Below are positions 17,799 to 25,212 of a stretch of 64,000 nucleotides of DNA, one piece after another. The stretch is from positions 1 through 64,000 of the forward strand of contig NZ_JAATEJ010000021.1 of NCBI RefSeq assembly GCF_012034175.1. The letters are read 5' to 3'. The notes under the pieces are model-generated. The model was not told the origin of the DNA. It ran no database searches and saw only the letters and a list, made by a program, of their open reading frames with translations. Position 1 is the first letter of the stretch, and each line of letters starts with the position of its first letter. The DNA comes from Actinacidiphila epipremni. GTDB lineage: Bacteria > Actinomycetota > Actinomycetes > Streptomycetales > Streptomycetaceae. The position numbers were made by a program, and so were the translations under genes.

Positions 17799-18710
17799 AT
17801 GCCTCCAGCAGACGCACACCCCGCCCGGCAGCCGGCGGCCCGCGGACTCGACCGGGACCCGTCGACGGCGGCGTCCACCGGTACAGTCCTGCTGACCGGG
17901 GCGGCCGGCGCTGTGGGCACCTTCCTCCGGCGCGGCCTGCCGGCGCTCGGCTGGCACCTGCGCTGTCTCGACCTGGTGCGGCCCGCGCGGGACGACGGCC
18001 TGGAGTGGGTGACGGCCGACATCACACGTCCGGCGGAGCTGGCCGCTGCCATGGCGGAAGCCAGCGCGGTGGTGCACCTGGCGGGCATCCCCGGTGAGAC
18101 CGGTTTCGACCGGCTGCTGCACACCAACATCGACGGCACCTACCGCGTCTTCGAGGCGGCCGTGCGGGCGGGCGTCCGCCGGTTCGTCTACGCCAGCAGC
18201 AACCACGCCGTCGGCCGCCACCGGGCCGGTGCGCCGCTGGACGGCGCCGCTCCGGTGCGTCCCGATTCGCTGTACGGGGTGAGCAAGGCGTTCGGGGAGG
18301 CGCTGGGAGCCTACGTCGCCGACCGGTTCGGCATGGCCGTGGCCGGCATACGTATCGGCAGCTGCTGCGAGCGCCCGACACGGCTGCGCCACCTGGCCAC
18401 CTGGCTGAGTCCTGGTGACACCGTCCGGCTCGTCCACGCGATGCTCACCGCGCCGGGCCTGACCTACGCGACGGTGAACGGCGTCTCCGCCAACACCCGC
18501 GGCTGGTGGGAACTGGACAGCGCCAGGGCGATGGGCTACCAGCCGCAGGACGACGCCGAGGAGTACGCGCAGGAGCTGCTGGCCGGGTTCGGCGGTCCGC
18601 TCGCGGCAGACGACCCGGACGCGATGTACGCCGGCGGTCGCATGGCCGTCCCCGATCCGGCCGTGCCGGGAGGCGAACCGTCCGGCGGGTGTGCGGCGCC
18701 GCAGGCGTGA
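17799..18710 (+). CDS. udh: Uronate dehydrogenase (NAD-dependent SDR)
   Basis: 303 residues of the extended SDR fold. The nucleotide loop is LLTGAAGAVG. The segments FVYASSNHAVGRHR, PDSLYGVSKAFGE and RIGSCCERPTRLRHLATWLS follow the characteristic pattern of uronate dehydrogenases, with catalytic Tyr159 and Lys163. The enzyme oxidises D-galacturonate or D-glucuronate at C1 to the aldaro-lactone with NAD. The ATG at 17799 is the one after a modest AGGG; an in-frame ATG at 17748 would add 17 residues that look non-native. A disordered tail of about 40 residues follows the domain. It is separated by 108 bases from the dehydratase and convergent with the PmoA gene. Confidence 0.88.
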   Translation: MPPADAHPARQPAARGLDRDPSTAASTGTVLLTGAAGAVGTFLRRGLPALGWHLRCLDLVRPARDDGLEWVTADITRPAELAAAMAEASAVVHLAGIPGETGFDRLLHTNIDGTYRVFEAAVRAGVRRFVYASSNHAVGRHRAGAPLDGAAPVRPDSLYGVSKAFGEALGAYVADRFGMAVAGIRIGSCCERPTRLRHLATWLSPGDTVRLVHAMLTAPGLTYATVNGVSANTRGWWELDSARAMGYQPQDDAEEYAQELLAGFGGPLAADDPDAMYAGGRMAVPDPAVPGGEPSGGCAAPQA

Positions 18711-18759
18711 CCCGGGCCGCGTCCGCGGCCACTTCGCCCGGCCGGTGCCGGCTCGCGGC

Positions 18760-19605
18760 TCAGGGCCGCGGGTGCGGCGGCGCGGGTGGGGTCGCGCTCG
18801 CGCGGAACAGCTCCCCCGCCTCGGCGGGGCCGAGTTTGCCGTCGGCGATCACCGTCACGACGCGCCGTGTGACGGGCTCGGCGGCGGACACCGTCAGCGG
18901 CTGCGCCCACGCCAGGCCGGAGCCGACGCCCGGATACTGCCCGGCTCGGACGAACCACGGGTCGGCCCCGCCGAGGAGCAGGGTCCAACCGTCACCGGCC
19001 ATGCCCATCCATGCCGCATGGCGTCCGTGCACGGCCCGCTCGCCCTCCGCGCCGTCCGAGGCGTAGACCCGCGGCGGCCGGACGTGCTTGGGCGCACGCC
19101 AGAAGAAGCCGCCGTACCCCGCCCCGGGGCGGCCGTTCGCGGCCGGGCTCGCGAGACGCAGCGGCCGGCCCGTGGCGTTCGTGAGCGTGAAGGCCAGCTC
19201 CAGCCGCCAGGCGGTCGGGGACACCTCGCGCAGGCCCACCGTGCGCCGCTCCACGAGGAGCAGTTGCCCCTGCGCGGTCCAGGCGAGCTCTTCGTCGAAC
19301 CCGGTGGCCGACAGCCCGACCCAGCGGGTGTGGCGCTGGACGCCGTGGTTGTCCAGCTCCGTCGGCCCCTGCCCGTGCACGAAGGTCCGCCCGCCCCAGA
19401 AGTTGTACCCCCCGAGGTCGGGAACGGCCACGCTCGCCCCCAGGTGGTGCAGGTGGTCGGCCGGCATCAGCTCCGTGACCTGTGTGCCGCCGAGCGTGGT
19501 CAGCGGATGGAGGTACGGACGCGGCGACAGCCTCGCGGGCAGATCCGGCTCGTGGACGTACGTCCCCACCGCGCGCGTACCGCAGCGAAGTTCCACGGGG
19601 CTCAC
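18760..19605 (-). CDS. PmoA-family protein (DUF6807)
   Basis: 281 residues. The region LHPLTTLGGTQVTELMPADH, then HHLGASVAVPDLGGYNFWGG, followed by a beta-rich remainder, marks the DUF6807 (PmoA) family, often found next to Gfo/Idh oxidoreductases in sugar gene clusters but without an established reaction. There is no signal peptide, so it is cytoplasmic. The GTG at 19605 overlaps the upstream stop (GTGA), so it is co-translated with the Gfo/Idh gene. The operator site 3 upstream of that gene places both in the GntR regulon. Family call is good; function is unknown. Confidence 0.8.
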   Translation of the reverse strand: MSPVELRCGTRAVGTYVHEPDLPARLSPRPYLHPLTTLGGTQVTELMPADHLHHLGASVAVPDLGGYNFWGGRTFVHGQGPTELDNHGVQRHTRWVGLSATGFDEELAWTAQGQLLLVERRTVGLREVSPTAWRLELAFTLTNATGRPLRLASPAANGRPGAGYGGFFWRAPKHVRPPRVYASDGAEGERAVHGRHAAWMGMAGDGWTLLLGGADPWFVRAGQYPGVGSGLAWAQPLTVSAAEPVTRRVVTVIADGKLGPAEAGELFRASATPPAPPHPRP

Positions 19606-20759
19606 CGGGAACGCACCCGGCCGGCCGCCGCCACGGCCCAGGGGACGTCGAGTTCGGTGAACAGCTGGAGGGACCCGGCCGCGGCCTCCACCGCGCTGTC
19701 GACGCCGTCGATCACCCGGCGAGGTGAGTGCCGGCCGGGGACGCTCTGCCACCACCGGTCGGGGACCGCCGACGGTTCGGGTGCGGTGCGCACCGCCTCG
19801 ACGACTTTCGTGAACGCCCCGGTGGCGGACAGCGGCGCGATCAGTTCCGCGCGGTCCGCGACATGGTCGAGCAGGTTCTCCAGGAGATCGGTACGGCCGA
19901 AGAGCTGTTCGTCCGGACCGTGTCCTGCCCGCTGCACCAGCACCCGGTCCTGCTTGTACCAGAAGGTGATCCGGCCCCGCGTGCCGTGGACGACCACGTA
20001 GGGCTCGGCGGCCTGGCGCGCGCACAAGGTCGCGGCAACGGTGATCACCGTGCCGCGGGCGGTGCGGATCCGGACGCAGGAGGTGTCGTCGGCCTCGATG
20101 TCGTGCGCACGCAAGAGCTGCGTCTCGATCGCCACGACGTCCTGGGACCGGTCGCTCCTGTCGATCCGCAGCGCGGTGGCGACGGCATGGGCCAGCGGAT
20201 TGGTGAGGACGCCGTCGACGACGTCGGCGCCTCCCAGCCGCCGACGCCCGGACCAGGCCGACCGGGTGAAGTAGTGCTCCTCACGGACCCAGTTGCCCGC
20301 CGCCCCGATGCCGCGCACCTCTCCGATCGCCCCGTCCTCGACGAGGGTGCGCACGGCCGCCACGGCATGCGAGCCGAACGACTGGAAGCCGACCTGGCAC
20401 GCTCGCCCGGCGGCGTCCATGCCGTCGGCGAGCTCTTCGAACCGCGCCCAGGACGGCGCGGGCGGCTTCTCCAGCAGGACGTGCGCACCGTGCCGCGCGG
20501 CGGCCAGCGCCAGGGGGGTGTGGGTGTGTATCGGAGTGCAGACGATCGCCACGCGAGCCGCGGTCCTGTCGATCAGCGCCCCCAGGTCGCGGTCGAAGTC
20601 GGGGGCCCCGAGGCCGGCGGTGACCTCGTCCCCAGGAGGTTCGACGTCGCAGACGCCCACGAGCCGTACCGCCCCGCGGGGCACCAGCCTGCGCAAATTC
20701 TCCAGGTGCCACCGTCCGTGGCCATTCGCCCCCGCCAGGACCACGGAGATCTCTTCCAT
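19602..20759 (-). CDS. Gfo/Idh/MocA-family oxidoreductase
   Basis: 385 residues; Rossmann start VVLAGANGHGRWHLENL, EKP motif at VLLEKPPAPSWARF and a C-terminal domain with GVLTNPLAHAVATAL. The glycine motif GANGHGRWH departs from the usual GxGxxG. The ATG at 20759 follows GGAGGAG. It is coupled by GTGA to the PmoA gene. The pair is transcribed towards the uronate dehydrogenase and carries the TCATATATGA operator about 245 bases upstream. Only 20-25% like in feel to the oxidoreductase at 12846, so the two are probably not recent duplicates (judged by eye). Substrate unknown. Confidence 0.85.
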   Translation of the reverse strand: MEEISVVLAGANGHGRWHLENLRRLVPRGAVRLVGVCDVEPPGDEVTAGLGAPDFDRDLGALIDRTAARVAIVCTPIHTHTPLALAAARHGAHVLLEKPPAPSWARFEELADGMDAAGRACQVGFQSFGSHAVAAVRTLVEDGAIGEVRGIGAAGNWVREEHYFTRSAWSGRRRLGGADVVDGVLTNPLAHAVATALRIDRSDRSQDVVAIETQLLRAHDIEADDTSCVRIRTARGTVITVAATLCARQAAEPYVVVHGTRGRITFWYKQDRVLVQRAGHGPDEQLFGRTDLLENLLDHVADRAELIAPLSATGAFTKVVEAVRTAPEPSAVPDRWWQSVPGRHSPRRVIDGVDSAVEAAAGSLQLFTELDVPWAVAAAGRVRSR

Positions 20760-21004
20760 GCCGCTTCACTCCTCCACTTGGCTCGTACCGAGGCCGTGAC
20801 CCGGCCGTATCCGGTCGGGGGCAGGGCGATCGCCACACGCGTTTCGGAGAGCCCGCACGGGCCGGAGGCCGGCCGCGGCTCCGGCAGCGTCCGCTCGGCA
20901 GCGGGCGAGCCAAGGACGGTTGCCGGGCGGCATCCGGACGGTGTGGCGGGCAGACCGCGGCCACGCGTGGCAACCGTGAGCGAGAACCCTCCCATGAGCC
21001 CAGA
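20760..21004. other. Leader region of Gfo/Idh-PmoA operon
   Basis: No gene is supported in these 245 bases between operator site 3 and the Gfo/Idh start. No clear hairpin or riboswitch-like element is visible. Confidence 0.5.
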
Positions 21005-21014
21005 TCATATATGA
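21005..21014. promoter_or_regulatory. GntR-type operator, site 3
   Basis: TCATATATGA, perfect palindrome. On the minus strand it overlaps TATGAT. A TTGACA on the same strand (21057-21052) lies further upstream with a weak TGTTTT at 17-base spacing, so the operator could also sit just downstream of that start. Confidence 0.72.
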
Positions 21015-21099
21015 CGTATGACGCGCCGAAAACAGGAGTGGTCCAACGGCGTGTCAACGGCGCGTTCTTGCGTCGCGTCCGAGCCGCTTCCGAAGGTGG

Positions 21100-21290
21100 G
21101 CGAAGCCGTGACCGACGCGGATGCGTCCGGAGGAAGTGGGCCCAACGTGATGTGCCGGTACCAGCCGACGTAGCGGCGGACCTCGTACTGGTCAGGGCCG
21201 CACTCGTTCTTCGCAGCCTGGAAGCAGTCCTCGATGGCCCGACACGCCCACTCGCCTGCGTGGCCGCACGGCATGTGGCGTGAGCCGCCG
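21100..21290 (-). pseudogene. Transposase relic, IS701-like DDE C-terminal fragment
   Basis: On the minus strand the frame reads GEWACRAIEDCFQAAKNECG then PDQYEVRRYVGWYRHITL. This pattern (AIEDCFQAAK, DQYEVRRY, GWYRHITL) is the C-terminal end of IS701-type transposases. Only about 50-60 residues remain; the flanks are unrelated and no inverted repeats are evident. It marks the boundary between the uronate genes and the copper genes, so one of these blocks may have been inserted or rearranged here. Confidence 0.7.
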
Positions 21291-21350
21291 CCCAGTTGCG
21301 AAGCGACCACGGAGTTGGCGCATTCCGGCAGGTACGCCCGCCGGCCCGAC

Positions 21351-22067
21351 TCACAGCGCGGCAAGGAGCATGACCGCCATGCCCAGGGCCATCGCACCGT
21401 GGCATCCGGCGTCCGCCGCCCGCAGGAGCACGGCGGTCTCCTGCGGGCGGCGGACCGGCGCGGAGGGCCCGGCGGCAGACGGCAGCTCCTGTAGCGCCGG
21501 GGTGAGCCGGGCCGAGCCCAGGGGCAGGGACAGCCACCACAGCCCCATGGCGACGAAGACCGCGAGGAGCACCACGGCCACGCCGAAGGAGGGCCCGTGG
21601 AGGCGTACGGACATACCACCGCCGGGGCCGGACATGGCCATCCCGGGCATGCCGTGCATCGATCCGGACCCTTCGGCGCCCGAAGGCGCGCTGCCCATCC
21701 CGTCGGACATCGCGAGCAGCATCCACGCCATCCCGCCCATCATCACGGAGTGGAGCACGGCGTGCGTGCCGGGGTGGCCGGCATCCGCCGGACGCCCGCG
21801 CCGGCTCCCGCGGGCGCGCCGCACGGCCACTGCCGCGAACCAGCTCGCGGCGAGGGCGAAGAAGACCGCCTGCGGCGTCGCCGGGACGTCCATCCCGGCG
21901 GGCCAGGCCATGACCGCCATCGCGACGCCCATCACGGCGTGAAGGGCGTGCGCCGCCCGCTCCGTCGCCGGCAGCCCGTCCGGGCGCAGTGCCCGCATCA
22001 GGCTCACGACGGTGACGACGGCGAGCATCGTGGTCAGGACCCAGCGCAGCCCGTGCGCGGCGATCAC
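21351..22067 (-). CDS. DUF5134 multi-span membrane protein
   Basis: 238 residues with about five to six hydrophobic spans starting HGLRWVLTTMLAVVTVVSLM. The pattern of HALHAVMGVAMAVMAWPAGM and LHSVMMGGMAWMLLAMS matches the actinobacterial DUF5134 family. A loop GSMHGMPGMAMSGPGGGM is very rich in Met, His and Gly, as in Cu(I)-binding segments. The GTG at 22067 is preceded by GGAGG at 7 bases; the frame runs on upstream but without membrane or coding character. It is the first, divergent gene of a copper and cytochrome-oxidase cluster. A copper role is inferred from composition and neighbours. Confidence 0.75.
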   Translation of the reverse strand: MIAAHGLRWVLTTMLAVVTVVSLMRALRPDGLPATERAAHALHAVMGVAMAVMAWPAGMDVPATPQAVFFALAASWFAAVAVRRARGSRRGRPADAGHPGTHAVLHSVMMGGMAWMLLAMSDGMGSAPSGAEGSGSMHGMPGMAMSGPGGGMSVRLHGPSFGVAVVLLAVFVAMGLWWLSLPLGSARLTPALQELPSAAGPSAPVRRPQETAVLLRAADAGCHGAMALGMAVMLLAAL

Positions 22068-22248
22068 CGGGTGCCCTCCGCCGCCACGGGGCACGTCGCC
22101 GTCGCGCCCGCGGCCGGGCCGGCGCTCCCGAGCCGTCTGCCCCTGAGGAGGGCGGTGTCGCTCGCTGCCATACGGTCTCCTGTCCCTGCTCCTGCTCTGC
22201 CGAGCGATGCCGTGCAAGCGGCGAACCGTTCGCCCGCCCTCTTCATTC

Positions 22249-22274
22249 GTCGTGCCGACCGGGCAGGGAGTTCC
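22249..22274 (-). promoter_or_regulatory. ECF-type promoter candidate facing DUF5134
   Basis: Read on the minus strand, GGAAC (22274-22270), 17 bases, then CGAC (22252-22249). The same GGAAC-N17-CGAC arrangement precedes the PCuAC gene (27385-27410). GGAAC -35 elements are typical of ECF sigma factors, and one is encoded in this cluster at 26109. Confidence 0.4.
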
Positions 22275-22347
22275 GCGGGCGCGGAGCCGTCGCGCCCGTC
22301 CCGCTGCGGGTACGCCTTCGGTGGCGTCGGCGGCCCTCGTCACCGCC

Positions 22348-22372
22348 GGAACCGGCCGGGCACGCCGGCGTA
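22348..22372 (+). promoter_or_regulatory. ECF-type promoter candidate for 22448 gene
   Basis: GGAAC at 22348-22352, a 16-base spacer, then CGTA at 22369-22372, in the classical ECF form. It lies 75 bases before the start of the rightward copper genes. Confidence 0.4.
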
Positions 22373-22447
22373 CGAGCAGATCGCCGGTGCGGTGCGGGCG
22401 GACCCGTCCGGCGGGCGGAACGGACGCGGTGTCATGATGGCCGGACC

Positions 22448-23254
22448 ATGAGGCATTCGGGGCGGGCAGCCGCCGACGTACGACTACTGCGGGCCTCGGT
22501 GTTCGCGGTGGTGTGCGTCCTGCTGTCCGCGGCGGGGCACGCGGCGGCCGGCGGCGGCTTCCCGCGGCTGCCCGTCCAAGTGGCCGGATGGCTCGCGGTC
22601 ATGGCGTTTGCCGCACCGCTGGCCGGGCGGCCACGGCCTGGGCGCGGCATCGCGCTCGGCCTGGGCGCCGGGCAGTTCGGGCTGCACACGCTGTTCTGCC
22701 TCGCCGGCGCCATGCCGCCGGCCGCCGCGGCGCCCGCGGCCGGTGGACGGGCCGGAGTTCTCGCGCTGGCCGACCGGCTTCGCTGCGGCGGCCCGACGCA
22801 TCCCCTGACCTCTGCCCAGGCCGCCGCGCTGATCCGCGACGCGGGACTCGACCCCGCGCAGGCGGCCTCGTATTCCCCGGCTGCGGCCCACCACATGCCG
22901 GGCATGCCGATGACCTCCGCACCCGGGAATCTGCTGCACCTGCTGCCGTCGCCGGAGATGGCCGCAGCCCACCTCCTTGCCGCGGCGGTGCTGGGGCTCG
23001 TGCTCTGGCGGGGGGACGCGGCCTTGTGGGCGCTGCTGTCCGGGCCGCTCCAGACCCTCGCCCCGGCGCTCTTCGTCCTCGTACCGGCCGCGGTCGTCGC
23101 GCACGCCGCGCACGCCGCGACGCGGCTGCTGGCGGCCGTCCGCCGCAGCCTGCGCCGTCACCGGGACGGTGTGCACGCCCGGCCGCCGACCCGCTGGGCG
23201 GTGCTCGCAACGGTGGTCCGCCGCGGTCCGCCGACCGCCTTCGCCGCAGCCTGA
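22448..23254 (+). CDS. Small integral membrane protein of copper cluster, paralogue of 25209 gene
   Basis: 268 residues with about five predicted spans (RASVFAVVCVLLSAAGHAAAG; AVMAFAAPLAG; GLGAGQFGLHTLFCLAGAM; EMAAAHLLAAAVLGLVLWRG; ALFVLVPAAVVAHAAHAA). A central loop carries HHMPGMPMTS, rich in His and Met. The arrangement VFAxxC, H after the second span, HLLAAAVLGLxLWRG and a basic C-terminus recurs in the protein at 25209-25919, so the two are paralogues. Such proteins occur beside SCO1 and CtaG genes in actinobacteria, but no activity is established. A role in copper delivery or insertion into cytochrome oxidase is inferred. Confidence 0.7.
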   Translation: MRHSGRAAADVRLLRASVFAVVCVLLSAAGHAAAGGGFPRLPVQVAGWLAVMAFAAPLAGRPRPGRGIALGLGAGQFGLHTLFCLAGAMPPAAAAPAAGGRAGVLALADRLRCGGPTHPLTSAQAAALIRDAGLDPAQAASYSPAAAHHMPGMPMTSAPGNLLHLLPSPEMAAAHLLAAAVLGLVLWRGDAALWALLSGPLQTLAPALFVLVPAAVVAHAAHAATRLLAAVRRSLRRHRDGVHARPPTRWAVLATVVRRGPPTAFAAA

Positions 23255-23450
23255 GCCGGAGCCGTCCCTGGAAGGGCGCGCTGTCGGCTGCTCCTGCGGC
23301 CGGACACATCCCCCTTCCCTTCACGTGAGAGCGGCCCAAGCCGCCCGCGTGCGTGCCGGCGTGGCCGCGGACGAGTGCCGCGGGGCAGCTGCCGTGCGCC
23401 GCCGGGGCGCCCTGCGCCCTCTCACGGACGTCCTCCTCCGAGGTTTCTCG

Positions 23451-24122
23451 ATGCATCCCCGACCTGCCCTTGCCCTTGCCTGCGCCGGCCTTGCCGCCGC
23501 GGGCGCGCTCACCCTCTCCGCGTGCTCCTCCCGCTCCGGCGACTCCGCCGGCCAACCGCTCGCCGTCGTGTCCGCGCCGACCGACCCGTCCGCGCCTCCC
23601 GGGGCGATCTCCCTGGACACGCCGCTCGCCAAGCCCGACCTGGTGCTCACCGACCAGACCGGAAAGCCCTACGACCTCCGCAAGCGGACGGCCGGGCGGG
23701 CGCTGCTGCTCTACTTCGGCTACACCCACTGCCCGGACGTCTGCCCGACCACCATGGCCGACCTGGCGCTCGCCCTGCGCCGCCTGCCCTCCGGCACGGC
23801 GCGGCCCGACGTCGTCTTCGTCAGCACCGACCCGCAACGCGACACCCCCGGCCGCCTCAAGAGCTGGCTCGGCTTGATCGACACCCGCTTCACCGGCCTG
23901 ACCGGCGACTTCGCCACCATCCAGCACGCCGCGCAGCGGCTCGGCATCAGCGTCCAGGCGCCGCAACGGCAGGACGACGGCAGCGTGACCGTCAGCCACG
24001 GCGCGGAGGTGCTGGCCTTCTCGCCCGCCGACGACCGGGCCCATGTGCTCTTCCCCTCGGGCACGCCGGAGGCCACCTACGCCGCCGACCTGCCGAAGGT
24101 CGCCGCCGGGCGGAACCGGTGA
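23451..24122 (+). CDS. SCO1/SenC-family copper chaperone lipoprotein
   Basis: 223 residues: lipoprotein signal with LTLSAC lipobox, short linker, then a thioredoxin-like SCO domain (about 55-220). The Cu-binding CxxxC is at Cys94 and Cys98 in HCPDVCPTTM, and the third ligand His is in VSHGAEVLAF. SCO proteins deliver copper to the CuA site of cytochrome c oxidase, here on the outer face of the membrane. The ATG at 23451 follows GAGG at 8 bases. It is followed 31 bases later by the CtaG-type gene, another oxidase assembly factor, so the two act in the same process. Confidence 0.92.
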   Translation: MHPRPALALACAGLAAAGALTLSACSSRSGDSAGQPLAVVSAPTDPSAPPGAISLDTPLAKPDLVLTDQTGKPYDLRKRTAGRALLLYFGYTHCPDVCPTTMADLALALRRLPSGTARPDVVFVSTDPQRDTPGRLKSWLGLIDTRFTGLTGDFATIQHAAQRLGISVQAPQRQDDGSVTVSHGAEVLAFSPADDRAHVLFPSGTPEATYAADLPKVAAGRNR

Positions 24123-24153
24123 CCGGCCGGAAGCCGGCAGAAGGGGGACGCGC

Positions 24154-25212
24154 ATGCTGACGAAGGCGGTCGCGGCGGTGCTCGACGGGCAGTCCACGCC
24201 GGGGATGCCGGGGATGCCGGGGATGCCGGGCATGCCCGGGACGGGGGGACACGGCATGTCCGGGCCCATGTGGATGCCCACCGCCCCGCCGACTCCCGCG
24301 CGGCTGCTGGCCTGGCATCCGCAGCCGCTGCCGGTCGAGCCGGCGGTGTGCGCGCTCGCGCTGCTGCTCTACGCGGTCGCGGTCGTCCGGCTGCACCGGC
24401 GCGGTGACCCCTGGCCCGCCGGGCGCACCCTCGCCTGGACGGCGGGCGTGCTCAGCGTCGCCGCCGTGACCTGCACCGGCATCGGGGGTTACGCAATGGC
24501 CCTGTTCAGCGTGCACATGGTGCAGCACATGGTGCTGTCGATGCTGTCGCCGATCCTGCTGCTGCTCGGGGCGCCGACGACGCTGGCGCTGCGCGCCCTG
24601 CCGGCCGCCGCCCGCGGGCGGACCGGCCCGCGCGAGCTGCTGGTGCGGCTGCTGCACAGCAGGTTCACCCGGATCGTGTCGTCGCCGCTGTTCACGCTGC
24701 CGCTGTTCGTCGCGAGCCTGTACGGGCTGTACTTCACGCCGCTGTTCGACCGGGCGATGGGGTCGTGGCCGGGCCATGAGTGGATGCTCGCGCACTTCCT
24801 CGCCACCGGGCTGCTGTTCTTCTGGCCGATCATGGGCATCGACCCGGCGCCGCGGCGGCCCGCACACCTCATGCGGATGCTGGAGCTGTTCATCGGCATG
24901 CCCTTCCACGCCTTCTTCGGCATCGCGCTGATGATGGCGAGCAGCCCGCTCGTCGGCTTCTTCGCCCACCCCCCGGCCGGCTGGCACATCTCGGCGCTGG
25001 GCGACCAGGGCACCGGCGGCGGCATCGCCTGGGCGTTCAGCGAAGTGCCCACGCTGCTGGTGCTGTTGGCCCTGCTGGTGCAGTGGGCGCGCTCCGACAG
25101 CCGGGCCGCGGCCCGCGGCGACCGGCAGGCCGAACGCGACGACGACGCCGAACTCGCCGCCTACAACGCCTACCTGGCCCGGCTGGCCGGCGGTACGCCC
25201 GGATCGCCGTGA
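24154..25212 (+). CDS. CtaG-type (caa3_CtaG) cytochrome c oxidase assembly membrane protein
   Basis: 352 residues with about seven spans. The family blocks FSVHMVQHMVLSMLSPILLL, the segment FDRAMGSWPGHEWMLAHFLATG and the segment MPFHAFFGIALMM, all with conserved His, are clear. CtaG of this type helps build the CuB centre of caa3 or aa3 oxidase. The extracellular N-terminus holds four GMP repeats followed by HGMSGPMWMP, an unusually Met-rich stretch. The ATG at 24154 follows AAGGGGG. The stop overlaps the next gene (GTGA). Confidence 0.88.
   Translation: MLTKAVAAVLDGQSTPGMPGMPGMPGMPGTGGHGMSGPMWMPTAPPTPARLLAWHPQPLPVEPAVCALALLLYAVAVVRLHRRGDPWPAGRTLAWTAGVLSVAAVTCTGIGGYAMALFSVHMVQHMVLSMLSPILLLLGAPTTLALRALPAAARGRTGPRELLVRLLHSRFTRIVSSPLFTLPLFVASLYGLYFTPLFDRAMGSWPGHEWMLAHFLATGLLFFWPIMGIDPAPRRPAHLMRMLELFIGMPFHAFFGIALMMASSPLVGFFAHPPAGWHISALGDQGTGGGIAWAFSEVPTLLVLLALLVQWARSDSRAAARGDRQAERDDDAELAAYNAYLARLAGGTPGSP
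24200..24240. repeat. Tandem 9-base repeat coding for GMP units in CtaG
   Basis: GGGATGCCG is repeated in frame about four times, the last copy slightly altered (GGCATGCCC), giving the Gly-Met-Pro run of the N-terminus. Slippage could change its length between strains. Confidence 0.75.

Noticed and set aside
12846-18710. Reading the cluster as the non-phosphorylative L-arabinose pathway
   Set aside because: The IlvD/Edd and DHDPS-family enzymes and nearby arabinofuranosidases would fit, but the SDR has uronate dehydrogenase motifs and the enzymes around it are pectate lyases, so uronate is favoured. The alternative remains possible.
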